Origin: Helicobacter sp. | Lineage (GTDB): Bacteria; Campylobacterota; Campylobacteria; Campylobacterales; Helicobacteraceae | Length of the DNA: 12,058 nucleotides | Direction of reading: 5' to 3' | Assembly: GCA_014799985.1 (NCBI GenBank) | Contig: JAAVGZ010000048.1 | Location: 13,155-25,212, forward strand | Part shown: piece after piece, positions 1-6,426 of the stretch | How the letters are laid out: each line of letters opens with the position of its first letter | Numbering within the stretch: the stretch's first letter is position 1 | Program-made: the position numbers and the translations under genes | The notes under the pieces: model-generated | Seen by the model: only the letters and a program-made list of their open reading frames with translations | Told to the model about the DNA's origin: nothing | The model's database searches: none

Positions 1-1122
1 AACATTATCTCATGGACGCTCAAAGACATCAAGACACTAAGCCCCAATCAGCTCGCATTGCAAGAAGTGCGAGGCAAAAAAGATTTGGAAATTTTACGCA
101 AATGCTATGCTGCTTTTGCGCCTCTTTCTGTGGAATGGCTTGATTTTCGTAATGAATTGCACATGACGCAAGATAGGGATTTGTTCATAGAAAAGGATTT
201 ATTTATGGAAACCTTTAAGGAAGATTTGCTCCCACTTTATGAAGGCAAGATGATTCATCAATTCAATGCAGATTTTAGTAAGCCGCAATATTTTTTAAAC
301 CTTGCAGATTTTGATGAACGTCTAAGAAGCAAGGAGATTTATCGACTCAAGCAAGATTTGGGTTTAGATGCTAAAGAATATGAAAAACTTTTGGAATCTA
401 CGCTAATGCACTCACGGGGTGTGAGCGATACAGAATCGGTTGCTGCGTCATTGCGAGCGAATAATGCAATAATATATAATGATAAAAAGACTTTGGAAGA
501 TTCTTTTATTTGCTATGAAAGAAATTTTTATAGGTTAGGGTATAGAAAAATTGCAAGAGATACTGATGAACGCACGGTAATTTTTAGTCTTTTGCCTAAG
601 ATGATTGGTTGTGGTGAAAATATGTGGCAACATATTCCTAAAAAATATATTTCAAAAAATGGCATAATTACTTATCACAAAGTCAGCAATCTTAGGCTTT
701 GCTTTGCCTTGGGTGTTTGTAACTCTTTAGTAATCGACTTTATCGCGAGAGGTATGATACAAATCAATGTCAGCAAGACATATTTGGAACGAATCCCCCT
801 CCCCCAACCCAGCGATTCCGAGATTCTCGAGAACCACATTTACCACGACATCGCCCTAAGCGCGCTCAAGTTGCAGCTCTACAACGACAAGTCGGGGCAT
901 TTTGATGAGCTTGCCAAAGAATTTGGAATCGACAAAAGCCAGATTCCAAGCACGCAAAAACTCTATGACGCATTGCATGCAAGGTTGGACATTACGATTG
1001 CCAAGCTCTATGGCTTGGATAGAGAAGATCTGCTCTACCTGCTCGAATCGTTTAAAGTTTTATGCAACAATCAGCCGCAATATGTTGCATTGCTGCGAGA
1101 ATCTTTTGAGAAAAACGATTGA
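1..1122 (+). CDS. Type IIG / Eco57I-like restriction-modification enzyme, C-terminal part (cut by window edge)
   Basis: The frame is open from base 1, so 373 residues of a longer protein are visible and the true start lies outside. The family combines N6-adenine methylation, target recognition and often cleavage in one polypeptide. The SAM-binding and NPPY motifs would lie upstream and are not seen. What is visible fits the recognition half: FRNELHMTQDRDLF near nt 148-189, LPLYEGKMIHQF (nt 229-264, a hallmark of Eco57I/PglX-type enzymes), DERTVIFSLLP (about nt 562-597), and a second half-site ending in ERIPLPQ (about nt 787-807). A helical tail follows, rich in Leu and Asp/Glu. Base composition changes inside the gene: 481-660 is about 28% GC by hand count and 781-900 about 54%, as expected for an exchanged recognition domain. 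The TTG at 58 is in frame but is not a credible start because coding continues upstream. I am sure of the family type, not of the recognition sequence or nuclease activity. Confidence 0.8.
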   Translation, partial: NIISWTLKDIKTLSPNQLALQEVRGKKDLEILRKCYAAFAPLSVEWLDFRNELHMTQDRDLFIEKDLFMETFKEDLLPLYEGKMIHQFNADFSKPQYFLNLADFDERLRSKEIYRLKQDLGLDAKEYEKLLESTLMHSRGVSDTESVAASLRANNAIIYNDKKTLEDSFICYERNFYRLGYRKIARDTDERTVIFSLLPKMIGCGENMWQHIPKKYISKNGIITYHKVSNLRLCFALGVCNSLVIDFIARGMIQINVSKTYLERIPLPQPSDSEILENHIYHDIALSALKLQLYNDKSGHFDELAKEFGIDKSQIPSTQKLYDALHARLDITIAKLYGLDREDLLYLLESFKVLCNNQPQYVALLRESFEKND

Positions 1123-1129
1123 GAAGGTC

Positions 1130-1158
1130 TTGACAGACTCGCTATAATATGCTATCAT
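1130..1158 (+). promoter_or_regulatory. Sigma-70 promoter of the toxin-antitoxin operon
   Basis: A perfect -35 TTGACA (1130-1135) is followed after exactly 17 bp by TATCAT (1153-1158). TGC stands directly in front of it (1150-1152), forming an extended -10. Transcription would start near 1165, about 16 bases before the antitoxin ATG. A TATAAT (1143-1148) also lies in the spacer but has only 7 bp to the -35. Two imperfect 10-base direct repeats (1141-1150 and 1151-1160, both beginning GCTAT) overlap the -10 and could be part of an autoregulatory operator; that is inference. Confidence 0.7.
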
Positions 1159-1170
1159 CACAACAAAAAA

Positions 1171-1175
1171 AGGAG
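1171..1175 (+). promoter_or_regulatory. Ribosome binding site of the antitoxin
   Basis: AGGAG lies 5 bases before ATG 1181. The GTG at 1178 is in frame but only 2 bases from this site, so the ATG is the preferred start. Confidence 0.7.
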
Positions 1176-1180
1176 AAGTG

Positions 1181-1408
1181 ATGACATTGACGATTGAAAA
1201 TGTGAAAGAAGAATTTGTTCCAACCTTTAAGACATTGGCAAAATCTCTTCATGCAAAATGTCGCGTTGAAAAACAGAAAACGACAAAATTTGAAAAGAAG
1301 CTTTTAAAAATGAAAAAAGAATTAGAGGCAGAAAAAAGCAAGGGCACAGCCATAATCTTTGAGAGCCACCAAGATTTCAAAAAAGCAATCGAAGATGGCA
1401 AAATATAA
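1181..1408 (+). CDS. Antitoxin of a YafQ/HP0894-type toxin-antitoxin pair
   Basis: This is a 75-residue, very charged, Lys/Glu-rich protein just upstream of a YafQ-like toxin. The middle (about residues 28-55) is likely one long helix. The C-terminal part, FESHQDFKKAIEDGK, resembles the end of Helicobacter antitoxins paired with HP0892/HP0894-like toxins, where this region wraps and inhibits the partner. The N-terminus (MTLTIENVKEEF) should carry dimerisation and operator binding, but I recognise no ribbon-helix-helix signature with certainty. Start ATG 1181 is chosen over GTG 1178 because of the spacing to AGGAG. The stop overlaps the toxin start by 14 bases, so the two are translationally coupled, and the gene has its own strong promoter. 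It is AT-rich (1261-1320 has 16 G+C of 60), unlike the neighbouring secA. The assignment rests mainly on partner and context. Confidence 0.75.
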   Translation: MTLTIENVKEEFVPTFKTLAKSLHAKCRVEKQKTTKFEKKLLKMKKELEAEKSKGTAIIFESHQDFKKAIEDGKI

Positions 1409-1673
1409 ACTTTTTTATCATAAAAGTTTCGTGAAAGATTATAAAAAACTAAGCAACAATGATAGGCAATTGGTCGATTCAATCATCATCAAGCTAGCCG
1501 ATGGCGAAACATTAGAATCGAAACATCATAACCATACCCTAAAAGGAAATCTCAAGGGATTCAGCGAATGCCATATCAAGCCAAATTTGCTCCTCATTTA
1601 TGCAAAACATGACGCAAATTTGGAACTCAATATGTTGCGGGTGGGCAGCCACAGCAAGATTCTTGGAACTTAG
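1395..1673 (+). CDS. YafQ/RelE-superfamily mRNA interferase toxin (HP0894-like)
   Basis: This 92-residue protein would cleave mRNA, typically in the ribosomal A site for this family. It aligns over its whole length with H. pylori HP0894 as I remember it. Shared features are the N-terminal KSF.KDY.KL helix, HTLKGNLKGF (residues 47-56), ECHIKP (58-63), and a final strand with R82 and GSH (84-86). The residues matching the described HP0894 active site H47, E58, H60, R80 and H84 are H47, E58, H60, R82 and H86. Two are changed: the Asp (D64) is N64 and the final Phe (F88) is L90, and both are single-base differences. The ATG at 1395 is chosen; an in-frame TTG at 1359 lies inside the antitoxin and has no ribosome site. 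No good Shine-Dalgarno stands before 1395, which fits coupling to the antitoxin. The gene is convergent with secA. Confidence 0.85.
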   Translation: MAKYKLFYHKSFVKDYKKLSNNDRQLVDSIIIKLADGETLESKHHNHTLKGNLKGFSECHIKPNLLLIYAKHDANLELNMLRVGSHSKILGT

Positions 1674-1694
1674 GCGATACCCAACGTCATCGCC
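1673..1694 (+). terminator. Possible bidirectional hairpin between toxin gene and secA
   Basis: GGCGAT (1673-1678) and ATCGCC (1689-1694) are perfect inverted copies around a 10-base loop, placed between the convergent stop codons of the toxin (1671-1673) and secA (1701-1703). There is no T-run on either side, so efficient intrinsic termination is doubtful. Confidence 0.25.
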
Positions 1695-1700
1695 ACCCTC

Positions 1701-4271
1701 CTATGCCATTTCCTCGCCGCCGCGCGCGGCAATCCCCTTCTTGGGTCCGCTCGCCCCGTGGCAATTCTTATATTTCTTGCCGCTGCCACATGGGCATGGG
1801 TCGTTGCGCGCGGGCTTCTTGGCGCTTGGCGCGGGGAGCTCATCTGTGCTAAGCTGCGTTTCGCCCACGCTGTCCTTGAGCTCTTGCGTGCTTTTTTCGA
1901 GCTCCTCGCTAATCTCCTCGCGCTTGCGCAGCTGCACGCTTTGCAACGCCTTAATCGCCTCGAGCTTGATATTCTCGATGAGCTCGAGAAACAAATTATA
2001 GCTCTCCTTCTTGTACTCCACGAGCGGGTCTTTTTGGTTATACCCGCGCAGCCCGATTCCCGTTTTAAGGTTATCCATCAGGTAAAGATGTTCGCGCCAA
2101 AGCTGGTCGAGAATCTGCAAATAGATAATGCGCTCAATCTGCCCGCGCTGCTCGCCCGCAATCGCAAATTTTTCGTCATACGCGTATTCCAAAACGGCGA
2201 GCAACGCGATTTTCAGCTCCTCGAAGCTGCCATGCGCGATGTTCTCGGGCATGGGCATGTTATATTCCTCCTGAAAATGCGCGCCGAGCTTGTCGAGCGC
2301 GAAGGTCTCGGGCTCGCTCTCCTCGAAAATCTCGCTTTTGCGCAGCAGATTCTCGACACTGCTTTGGCGATTGTCGACAATCCGTTCGCTCAAATCATAA
2401 TCGGGCGTGAGCAGCTCGTTGCGCAGCCGATACACAGCCTTGCGCTGCTCGTTGGCGACATCGTCATACTCGAGCAGGTGCTTGCGCGCCATGAAGTTGC
2501 GTTCCTCGACCTTTTTTTGCGCCTTCTCGACCGAGCGCGTAACGAGCCGCGATTCGATGTGCTCGCCCTCCTTGAGCCCGAGTTTGTGCATGATTCCCTG
2601 AATCTTCTCGCTGCCAAAAATGCGCAACAAATTGTCCTCGAGGCTCAAATAGAATTGGCTCACGCCCGGGTCGCCCTGCCGCCCGCTGCGCCCGCGAAGC
2701 TGATTGTCGATTCTGCGGCTCTCGTGCCGCTCCGTGCCGATAATATACAGCCCGCCGAGCTCGCGGATTGCGTCTGTAATCTTAATATCCACGCCGCGCC
2801 CAGCCATGTTGGTCGCAATCGTTACCGCGCCCTTGATTCCAGCGTCTTTGATAATCTCCGCCTCCTTGGCATGCTGCTTGGCGTTGAGCACCGTGTGCGG
2901 GATTCTCTGCTTCTTGAGCAGCGCATGCAGAATCTCGCTCTTCTCAATCGAAGCCGTGCCCACGAGCACGGGCTGCCCGCGCGCGTTGAGCTCGGCAATC
3001 TTGGCAATCACGGCGTTAAACTTCTCCTTCTCGGTGCTGTAAATCAAGTCGTTCAAGTCCTGCCGCCGCACGGGCACATTCGTGGGAATGCTCACGACCT
3101 CGAGCCCATAGATTTGCAAAAACTCTGTCGCCTCCGTTTGCGCCGTGCCCGTCATTCCGGCGAGTTTGTCGTAGAGGCGAAAATAATTTTGAAAGGTGAT
3201 GTCGGCGAGCGTCTGCGTCTCTTCTTTAATCGCCACGCCCTCCTTTGCCTCGAGCGCTTGGTGCAAGCCCTCGCTGAAGCGCCGCCCAACGCTCAAGCGC
3301 CCCGTAAATTCATCGACAATCACGACTTCGCCATTTTGCACGACATAATCTTTATCTTTGGCAAAGAGATAGTTTGCCTTCAATGCTTGGTCGAGCTGAT
3401 GTGCCAGAATCGCGTTGTCGATGCTGTAGAGATTCTCAATCCCAAATCCCTCTTGCGCCTTGCTCACGCCGCTTTCGGTAATCAGAATCACGCGGTTTTT
3501 TTCGTCAATGCTGAAATCCTCTTCGACAACGAGCTTGAGCGCGATTTCATTTGCTTTTTTGTAATGTTCAAGCTTGTGATTTGCGGGTCCCGAGATGATG
3601 AGCGGCGTGCGCGCCTCGTCAATCAGAATCGAATCGACCTCATCGACAATCGCATAATGATGCGTGCGCTGCACCTTGTCGTCTAGCGCATATTTCATGT
3701 TGTCGCGCAAATAATCGAAGCCAAACTCGTTGTTCGTGCCATACGTGATGTCGCATCGGTATGCCTCGATTCTCTGCGCGTCATCGACACAATCGCTCGT
3801 TACGACACCGACAGAATAGCCCAAAAACTCATACAGAGGCGCGAGCTCGTGGCAGTCGCGCTTGGCGAGGTAGTCGTTTACGGTGATGATATGCACGCCG
3901 AGTCCCGTCATCGCGTTGAGCACGACAGGTAATGTCGCGACAAGCGTCTTGCCCTCGCCCGTTTTCATCTCGGCAATCTTGTGTTCATGCAACACCATGC
4001 CGCCAATCAGCTGCACATCAAAGTGCCGCATGTTCAAGATTCTGCGGCTTGCCTCGCGCGTAATCGCGAAGCTATCGGGCAGAAGAGAATCGAGACTCTG
4101 CCCATCGCGCGCCTTTTGGCGCAGCGCGTCAAACGCGGCGCGGAGCTCGCTATCGCCCATGTTTTGGTAATGGGATTCGAGCGCGTTAATGCGTTGGATT
4201 TTTTTGCGGTATTGTTTAATGAGTCGGTCGTTTGTGCTGCCAAAGATAGAGGCAAAAAAGCGTTGAATCAT
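1701..4271 (-). CDS. secA: SecA, preprotein translocase ATPase
   Basis: SecA is the ATPase that pushes unfolded preproteins through SecYEG in the inner membrane. The 856 residues are a normal length. Walker A is MKTGEGKT (residues 102-109), followed by TVNDYLAKRD (130-139), YGTNNEFGFDYLRDN (177-191) and DEVD (210-213) with IDEARTPLIISG. The second helicase half carries TNMAGRGVDI and GTERHESRRIDNQLRGRSGRQGD. The C-terminus has the zinc-binding linker C826-P-C828...C837-H838, which binds SecB or ribosomes in other bacteria. ATG 4271 is preceded by AAAGG 8 bases upstream (4281-4277 on this strand). It is the last gene of the minus-strand run, 55 bp after lolA, with a promoter of its own in that gap. 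A LolA gene next to secA is also the H. pylori order. The gene is very rich in GC (2641-2700 has 42 of 60). Confidence 0.98.
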   Translation of the reverse strand: MIQRFFASIFGSTNDRLIKQYRKKIQRINALESHYQNMGDSELRAAFDALRQKARDGQSLDSLLPDSFAITREASRRILNMRHFDVQLIGGMVLHEHKIAEMKTGEGKTLVATLPVVLNAMTGLGVHIITVNDYLAKRDCHELAPLYEFLGYSVGVVTSDCVDDAQRIEAYRCDITYGTNNEFGFDYLRDNMKYALDDKVQRTHHYAIVDEVDSILIDEARTPLIISGPANHKLEHYKKANEIALKLVVEEDFSIDEKNRVILITESGVSKAQEGFGIENLYSIDNAILAHQLDQALKANYLFAKDKDYVVQNGEVVIVDEFTGRLSVGRRFSEGLHQALEAKEGVAIKEETQTLADITFQNYFRLYDKLAGMTGTAQTEATEFLQIYGLEVVSIPTNVPVRRQDLNDLIYSTEKEKFNAVIAKIAELNARGQPVLVGTASIEKSEILHALLKKQRIPHTVLNAKQHAKEAEIIKDAGIKGAVTIATNMAGRGVDIKITDAIRELGGLYIIGTERHESRRIDNQLRGRSGRQGDPGVSQFYLSLEDNLLRIFGSEKIQGIMHKLGLKEGEHIESRLVTRSVEKAQKKVEERNFMARKHLLEYDDVANEQRKAVYRLRNELLTPDYDLSERIVDNRQSSVENLLRKSEIFEESEPETFALDKLGAHFQEEYNMPMPENIAHGSFEELKIALLAVLEYAYDEKFAIAGEQRGQIERIIYLQILDQLWREHLYLMDNLKTGIGLRGYNQKDPLVEYKKESYNLFLELIENIKLEAIKALQSVQLRKREEISEELEKSTQELKDSVGETQLSTDELPAPSAKKPARNDPCPCGSGKKYKNCHGASGPKKGIAARGGEEMA

Positions 4272-4297
4272 CGCGAAACCTTTATTTTATAATCGTG

Positions 4298-4311
4298 CAT
4301 TTTAGCATAAA
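4298..4311 (-). promoter_or_regulatory. Extended -10 promoter of secA
   Basis: On the minus strand, bases 4311-4298 read TTTATGCTAAAATG, containing TGC-TAAAAT (-10 at 4304-4299). This fits the Campylobacterota sigma-70 pattern of a strong extended -10 with a weak -35. The transcript would start near 4292 and have a leader of about 20 bases. The same 14 bases stand before gyrA. A TATAAAAT just downstream is a weaker alternative. Confidence 0.6.
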
Positions 4312-4326
4312 ACAAGCCACAAGAAT

Positions 4327-4854
4327 CTAGCGATTGTGCCGCACAACATCGACATGGCTTGGTGGTTGAAACTCGAACACGGAATCGGCGATTTTCGCGT
4401 TCGCGCGGCAGTTTGCGAACACAATCTTGACGCGATTCTCGAACTCATCGAGATACTCAATGCTCGCGGGCAAGTCTTTGGAATCGACATTCAAGACATA
4501 TTCCTTGCCCTCAATTATCGCGCGGTAGCGCCCGTCTTTTTGCTTTTTGGCGTTGCGCAACAGCGCCGAAAAATCGAGCACCTTGTCATCGATGGTGATA
4601 ATGGTAACCTGCTCAAGCTTGGGCTCGTAAATCATCGCTTCTTTGCCATCGAAATAGAGATGTTTCGTTGTCGGCGCAACATAGTCCCAGCGCACATGCA
4701 CGGGCTTTTTGAGAAAGAGCTTGCCCTGATACACAATCGTTTCGCCCTCGAGGGTCGTAATCTCTTGCGTGAAGTCGCCCTGCAAGGTCTTGAGATTCTC
4801 AAAAGCCCCCAAAAGCGGCGCGCACAAAAAGCAGAAGAAAAACAAAAAACGCAT
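4327..4854 (-). CDS. lolA: LolA-family outer-membrane lipoprotein carrier, periplasmic
   Basis: LolA ferries lipoproteins from the LolCDE transporter across the periplasm. The protein has 175 residues, with a very hydrophobic signal peptide (about residues 1-17, rich in Phe, Leu and Cys) and a mature part beginning FENLKTLQGDFTQ. The pattern L..L.GDF.Q, YQGKLFLKKPVHVRWDY, and YFDGKEAMIYEPKLEQVT is the typical LolA start of the open beta-barrel. A DFSALL segment and the late VDSKDLPASIEYLDEF strand also fit. It is somewhat short for the family but agrees with Helicobacter LolA. ATG 4854 is supported by AAAGGA five bases upstream. The gene lies 33 bp downstream of flgR and 55 bp upstream of secA; pairing with secA places two export functions together. 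Confidence 0.9.
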   Translation of the reverse strand: MRFLFFFCFLCAPLLGAFENLKTLQGDFTQEITTLEGETIVYQGKLFLKKPVHVRWDYVAPTTKHLYFDGKEAMIYEPKLEQVTIITIDDKVLDFSALLRNAKKQKDGRYRAIIEGKEYVLNVDSKDLPASIEYLDEFENRVKIVFANCRANAKIADSVFEFQPPSHVDVVRHNR

Positions 4855-4887
4855 AAAAATCCTTTGGTGTGGTTTTTTGATGTGATT

Positions 4888-6030
4888 CTAGCCGCTGCGG
4901 CTCGAGAGGAACAAATCCTCGCTGCCAATCTCGTTGCCATCGCTCAAAATCGCGGCGCGCTCAACGACAGAGAGCAGCTCGCGAATGTTGCCCGGCCAGC
5001 TGTATGCGAGCAGGCTATCTTTGGATTCTTGGCTCAACGTCTTGGGCTCGAAGCCGTATTGCGCGCACACCTCGGCGAGCTTCGCCTCGCATAGCGGCAG
5101 AATCTCTTCTTTGCGCTCGCGCAGGGGCGGAATCTGCACGGGAATGGTTTGGAGGCGGAAGAAGAGGTCTTCGCGAAACTCGTGGCTTTTGATTTTTTGC
5201 TGAATATCCGCGTTTGTCGCCGAGACAACGCGAAACTCGACCTTAATGGGCTTGCTGCTGCCAAGCCGCACGACCTCGCGTTCTTGCAACACGCGCAGAA
5301 TCTTCGCCTGCAACCCGAGCGGCATTTCGCCGATTTCATCGAGGAAAATCGTCCCGCCATGCGCGGCTTCGAACTTGCCGCTATGCCCCTCTGTCGCGTC
5401 TGTGAAAGCGCCTTTTTCATACCCAAAAAGCTCGGATTCGAGCAGATTGTCGGGAATGGCTGCCATGTTAATCGCGACAAACGGCGCTTTGGCGCGCGGC
5501 GAGTTGTTGTGAATGTATTGCGCGAGCACCTCCTTGCCCACGCCGCTCTCGCCCAAAAGCAAGATGGACGCATCGGTGTTGGCGGCTTTCGAGACGAGCT
5601 TGAGAACTTTGTCAAACGTTGGCGAAGTCGCGACAAAATCCTTGCCCGAATCCGCAGCAGCCGGGTGCTTGCTCTGCACCTTTTGCGCCTTTGCCGAGCG
5701 GCGAATCGCCGCAACGAGCGTTTCGACCTCAAAGGGCTTGGTCAGAAAATCCTTGACGCCGAGCCGAATCGATTCAATCGCCTTGTTCAATGTCGCGTTG
5801 CCCGTGATGATAATCGCCTCGTAGCGCCCATTGAGATGTTCCAAAAACTCGATTCCGTCCATGCCGGGCATGTTAATATCGGTGATAATCAGCTCGAAGC
5901 TATCATCGAGCTTCTTGAGCGCGTCTTTGGCATTCTTGAACGCAACGATTTGAAACTCGGGATATTCACCCAACGCAATCTCGAGCGATTTGCGCATGTT
6001 AATATCATCTTCGATAATCGCGATTTTCAT
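4888..6030 (-). CDS. flgR: FlgR, sigma-54-dependent flagellar response regulator
   Basis: FlgR is activated by the kinase FlgS and stimulates RpoN-dependent transcription of middle flagellar genes in Campylobacterota. The 380 residues hold a receiver domain (1-about 115; acidic pocket D8/D9, phospho-acceptor D51, K98) and a sigma-54 AAA+ domain with Walker A GESGVGKE (160-167) and Walker B GGTIFLDEIGE (225-235). The sigma-54 contact loop reads GAFTDA (207-212) instead of the usual GAFTGA. NIREL and the R-finger region FREDLFFRL are present. The protein ends within about 15 residues of the AAA+ core, so there is no Fis-type DNA-binding helix-turn-helix, as known for H. pylori FlgR. ATG 6030 follows AAGGAG seven bases upstream, which overlaps the last codons of the previous gene; the gap is 3 bp. 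Position downstream of gyrA and the small secreted protein matches H. pylori. Confidence 0.93.
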   Translation of the reverse strand: MKIAIIEDDINMRKSLEIALGEYPEFQIVAFKNAKDALKKLDDSFELIITDINMPGMDGIEFLEHLNGRYEAIIITGNATLNKAIESIRLGVKDFLTKPFEVETLVAAIRRSAKAQKVQSKHPAAADSGKDFVATSPTFDKVLKLVSKAANTDASILLLGESGVGKEVLAQYIHNNSPRAKAPFVAINMAAIPDNLLESELFGYEKGAFTDATEGHSGKFEAAHGGTIFLDEIGEMPLGLQAKILRVLQEREVVRLGSSKPIKVEFRVVSATNADIQQKIKSHEFREDLFFRLQTIPVQIPPLRERKEEILPLCEAKLAEVCAQYGFEPKTLSQESKDSLLAYSWPGNIRELLSVVERAAILSDGNEIGSEDLFLSSRSG

Positions 6031-6033
6031 CTG

Positions 6034-6426
6034 CTACTCCTTTATGTCTAAGATTTCAACGACAGCATAGCCGTCAATTTCGCGCGCACGCAGCACCACA
6101 GGCGCAATCCAGAGCGTGGTTGTCGAGCGGCTCGCGAGGTTGAGCACTGTGGTGTCGTCTCGCAGCCCGATTCCGTTGCGCATGAAGCACAGCAACATCG
6201 CGTCTTTGTCGGTGCGCAGGCGATAGAACACCGTGAGGTCGCCAAGCGGCTCGCCAATCTCGCATGTGGCGCGCACGGCAAAGGCTTTGGGAATGCTCAT
6301 ACTCCGCGCGACATTGTAGTCTTCGTTTATCAGCATGCCGTTGCGCATTGCGGCGCGATAGGAGAAGATATAGAAATCATGCGCGCATGCAAAGGCGAGC
6401 AAGAGCATGCCAAGACAGATTCTCAT
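6034..6426 (-). CDS. Small predicted secreted protein between gyrA and flgR (HP0702-like position)
   Basis: This is a 130-residue protein of unknown function. It starts with a clear signal peptide, MRICLGMLLLAFACA, with likely cleavage after A15 (A-C-A), giving a mature periplasmic protein that begins HDFYIFSY. The Cys at 14 makes a lipoprotein conceivable, but the preceding AFA is a poor lipobox. The mature part has alternating hydrophobic residues suggesting beta strands (TVFYRLRT, TTLWIAPVVLRA, YAVVEILDI). ATG 6426 is chosen because it overlaps the gyrA stop as ATGA, the classic coupling arrangement; an in-frame extension to 6462 would run into gyrA and spoil the signal peptide. Its last codons contain the ribosome site of flgR. 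In H. pylori the hypothetical gene HP0702 lies at the same place, so I regard this as its counterpart by position; no biochemical role can be read from the sequence. Confidence 0.8.
   Translation of the reverse strand: MRICLGMLLLAFACAHDFYIFSYRAAMRNGMLINEDYNVARSMSIPKAFAVRATCEIGEPLGDLTVFYRLRTDKDAMLLCFMRNGIGLRDDTTVLNLASRSTTTLWIAPVVLRAREIDGYAVVEILDIKE

Noticed and set aside
1143..1148. Perfect TATAAT before the antitoxin
   Set aside because: Only 7 bp from TTGACA; the TATCAT at 1153 has 17-bp spacing and an extended -10, so it is the better choice. TATAAT could still act alone.
1758..3686. 642-codon open frame on the plus strand opposite secA
   Set aside because: It mirrors secA, whose motifs are unambiguous on the other strand. 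The product is low-complexity in Leu, Ala, Arg and Val with no family motif; high GC removes stop codons from the antisense frame.
4885..4890. TAGAAT on the minus strand at the flgR stop as a lolA promoter
   Set aside because: It overlaps the stop codon, has no TG extension and no upstream T-rich tract; chance cannot be excluded.
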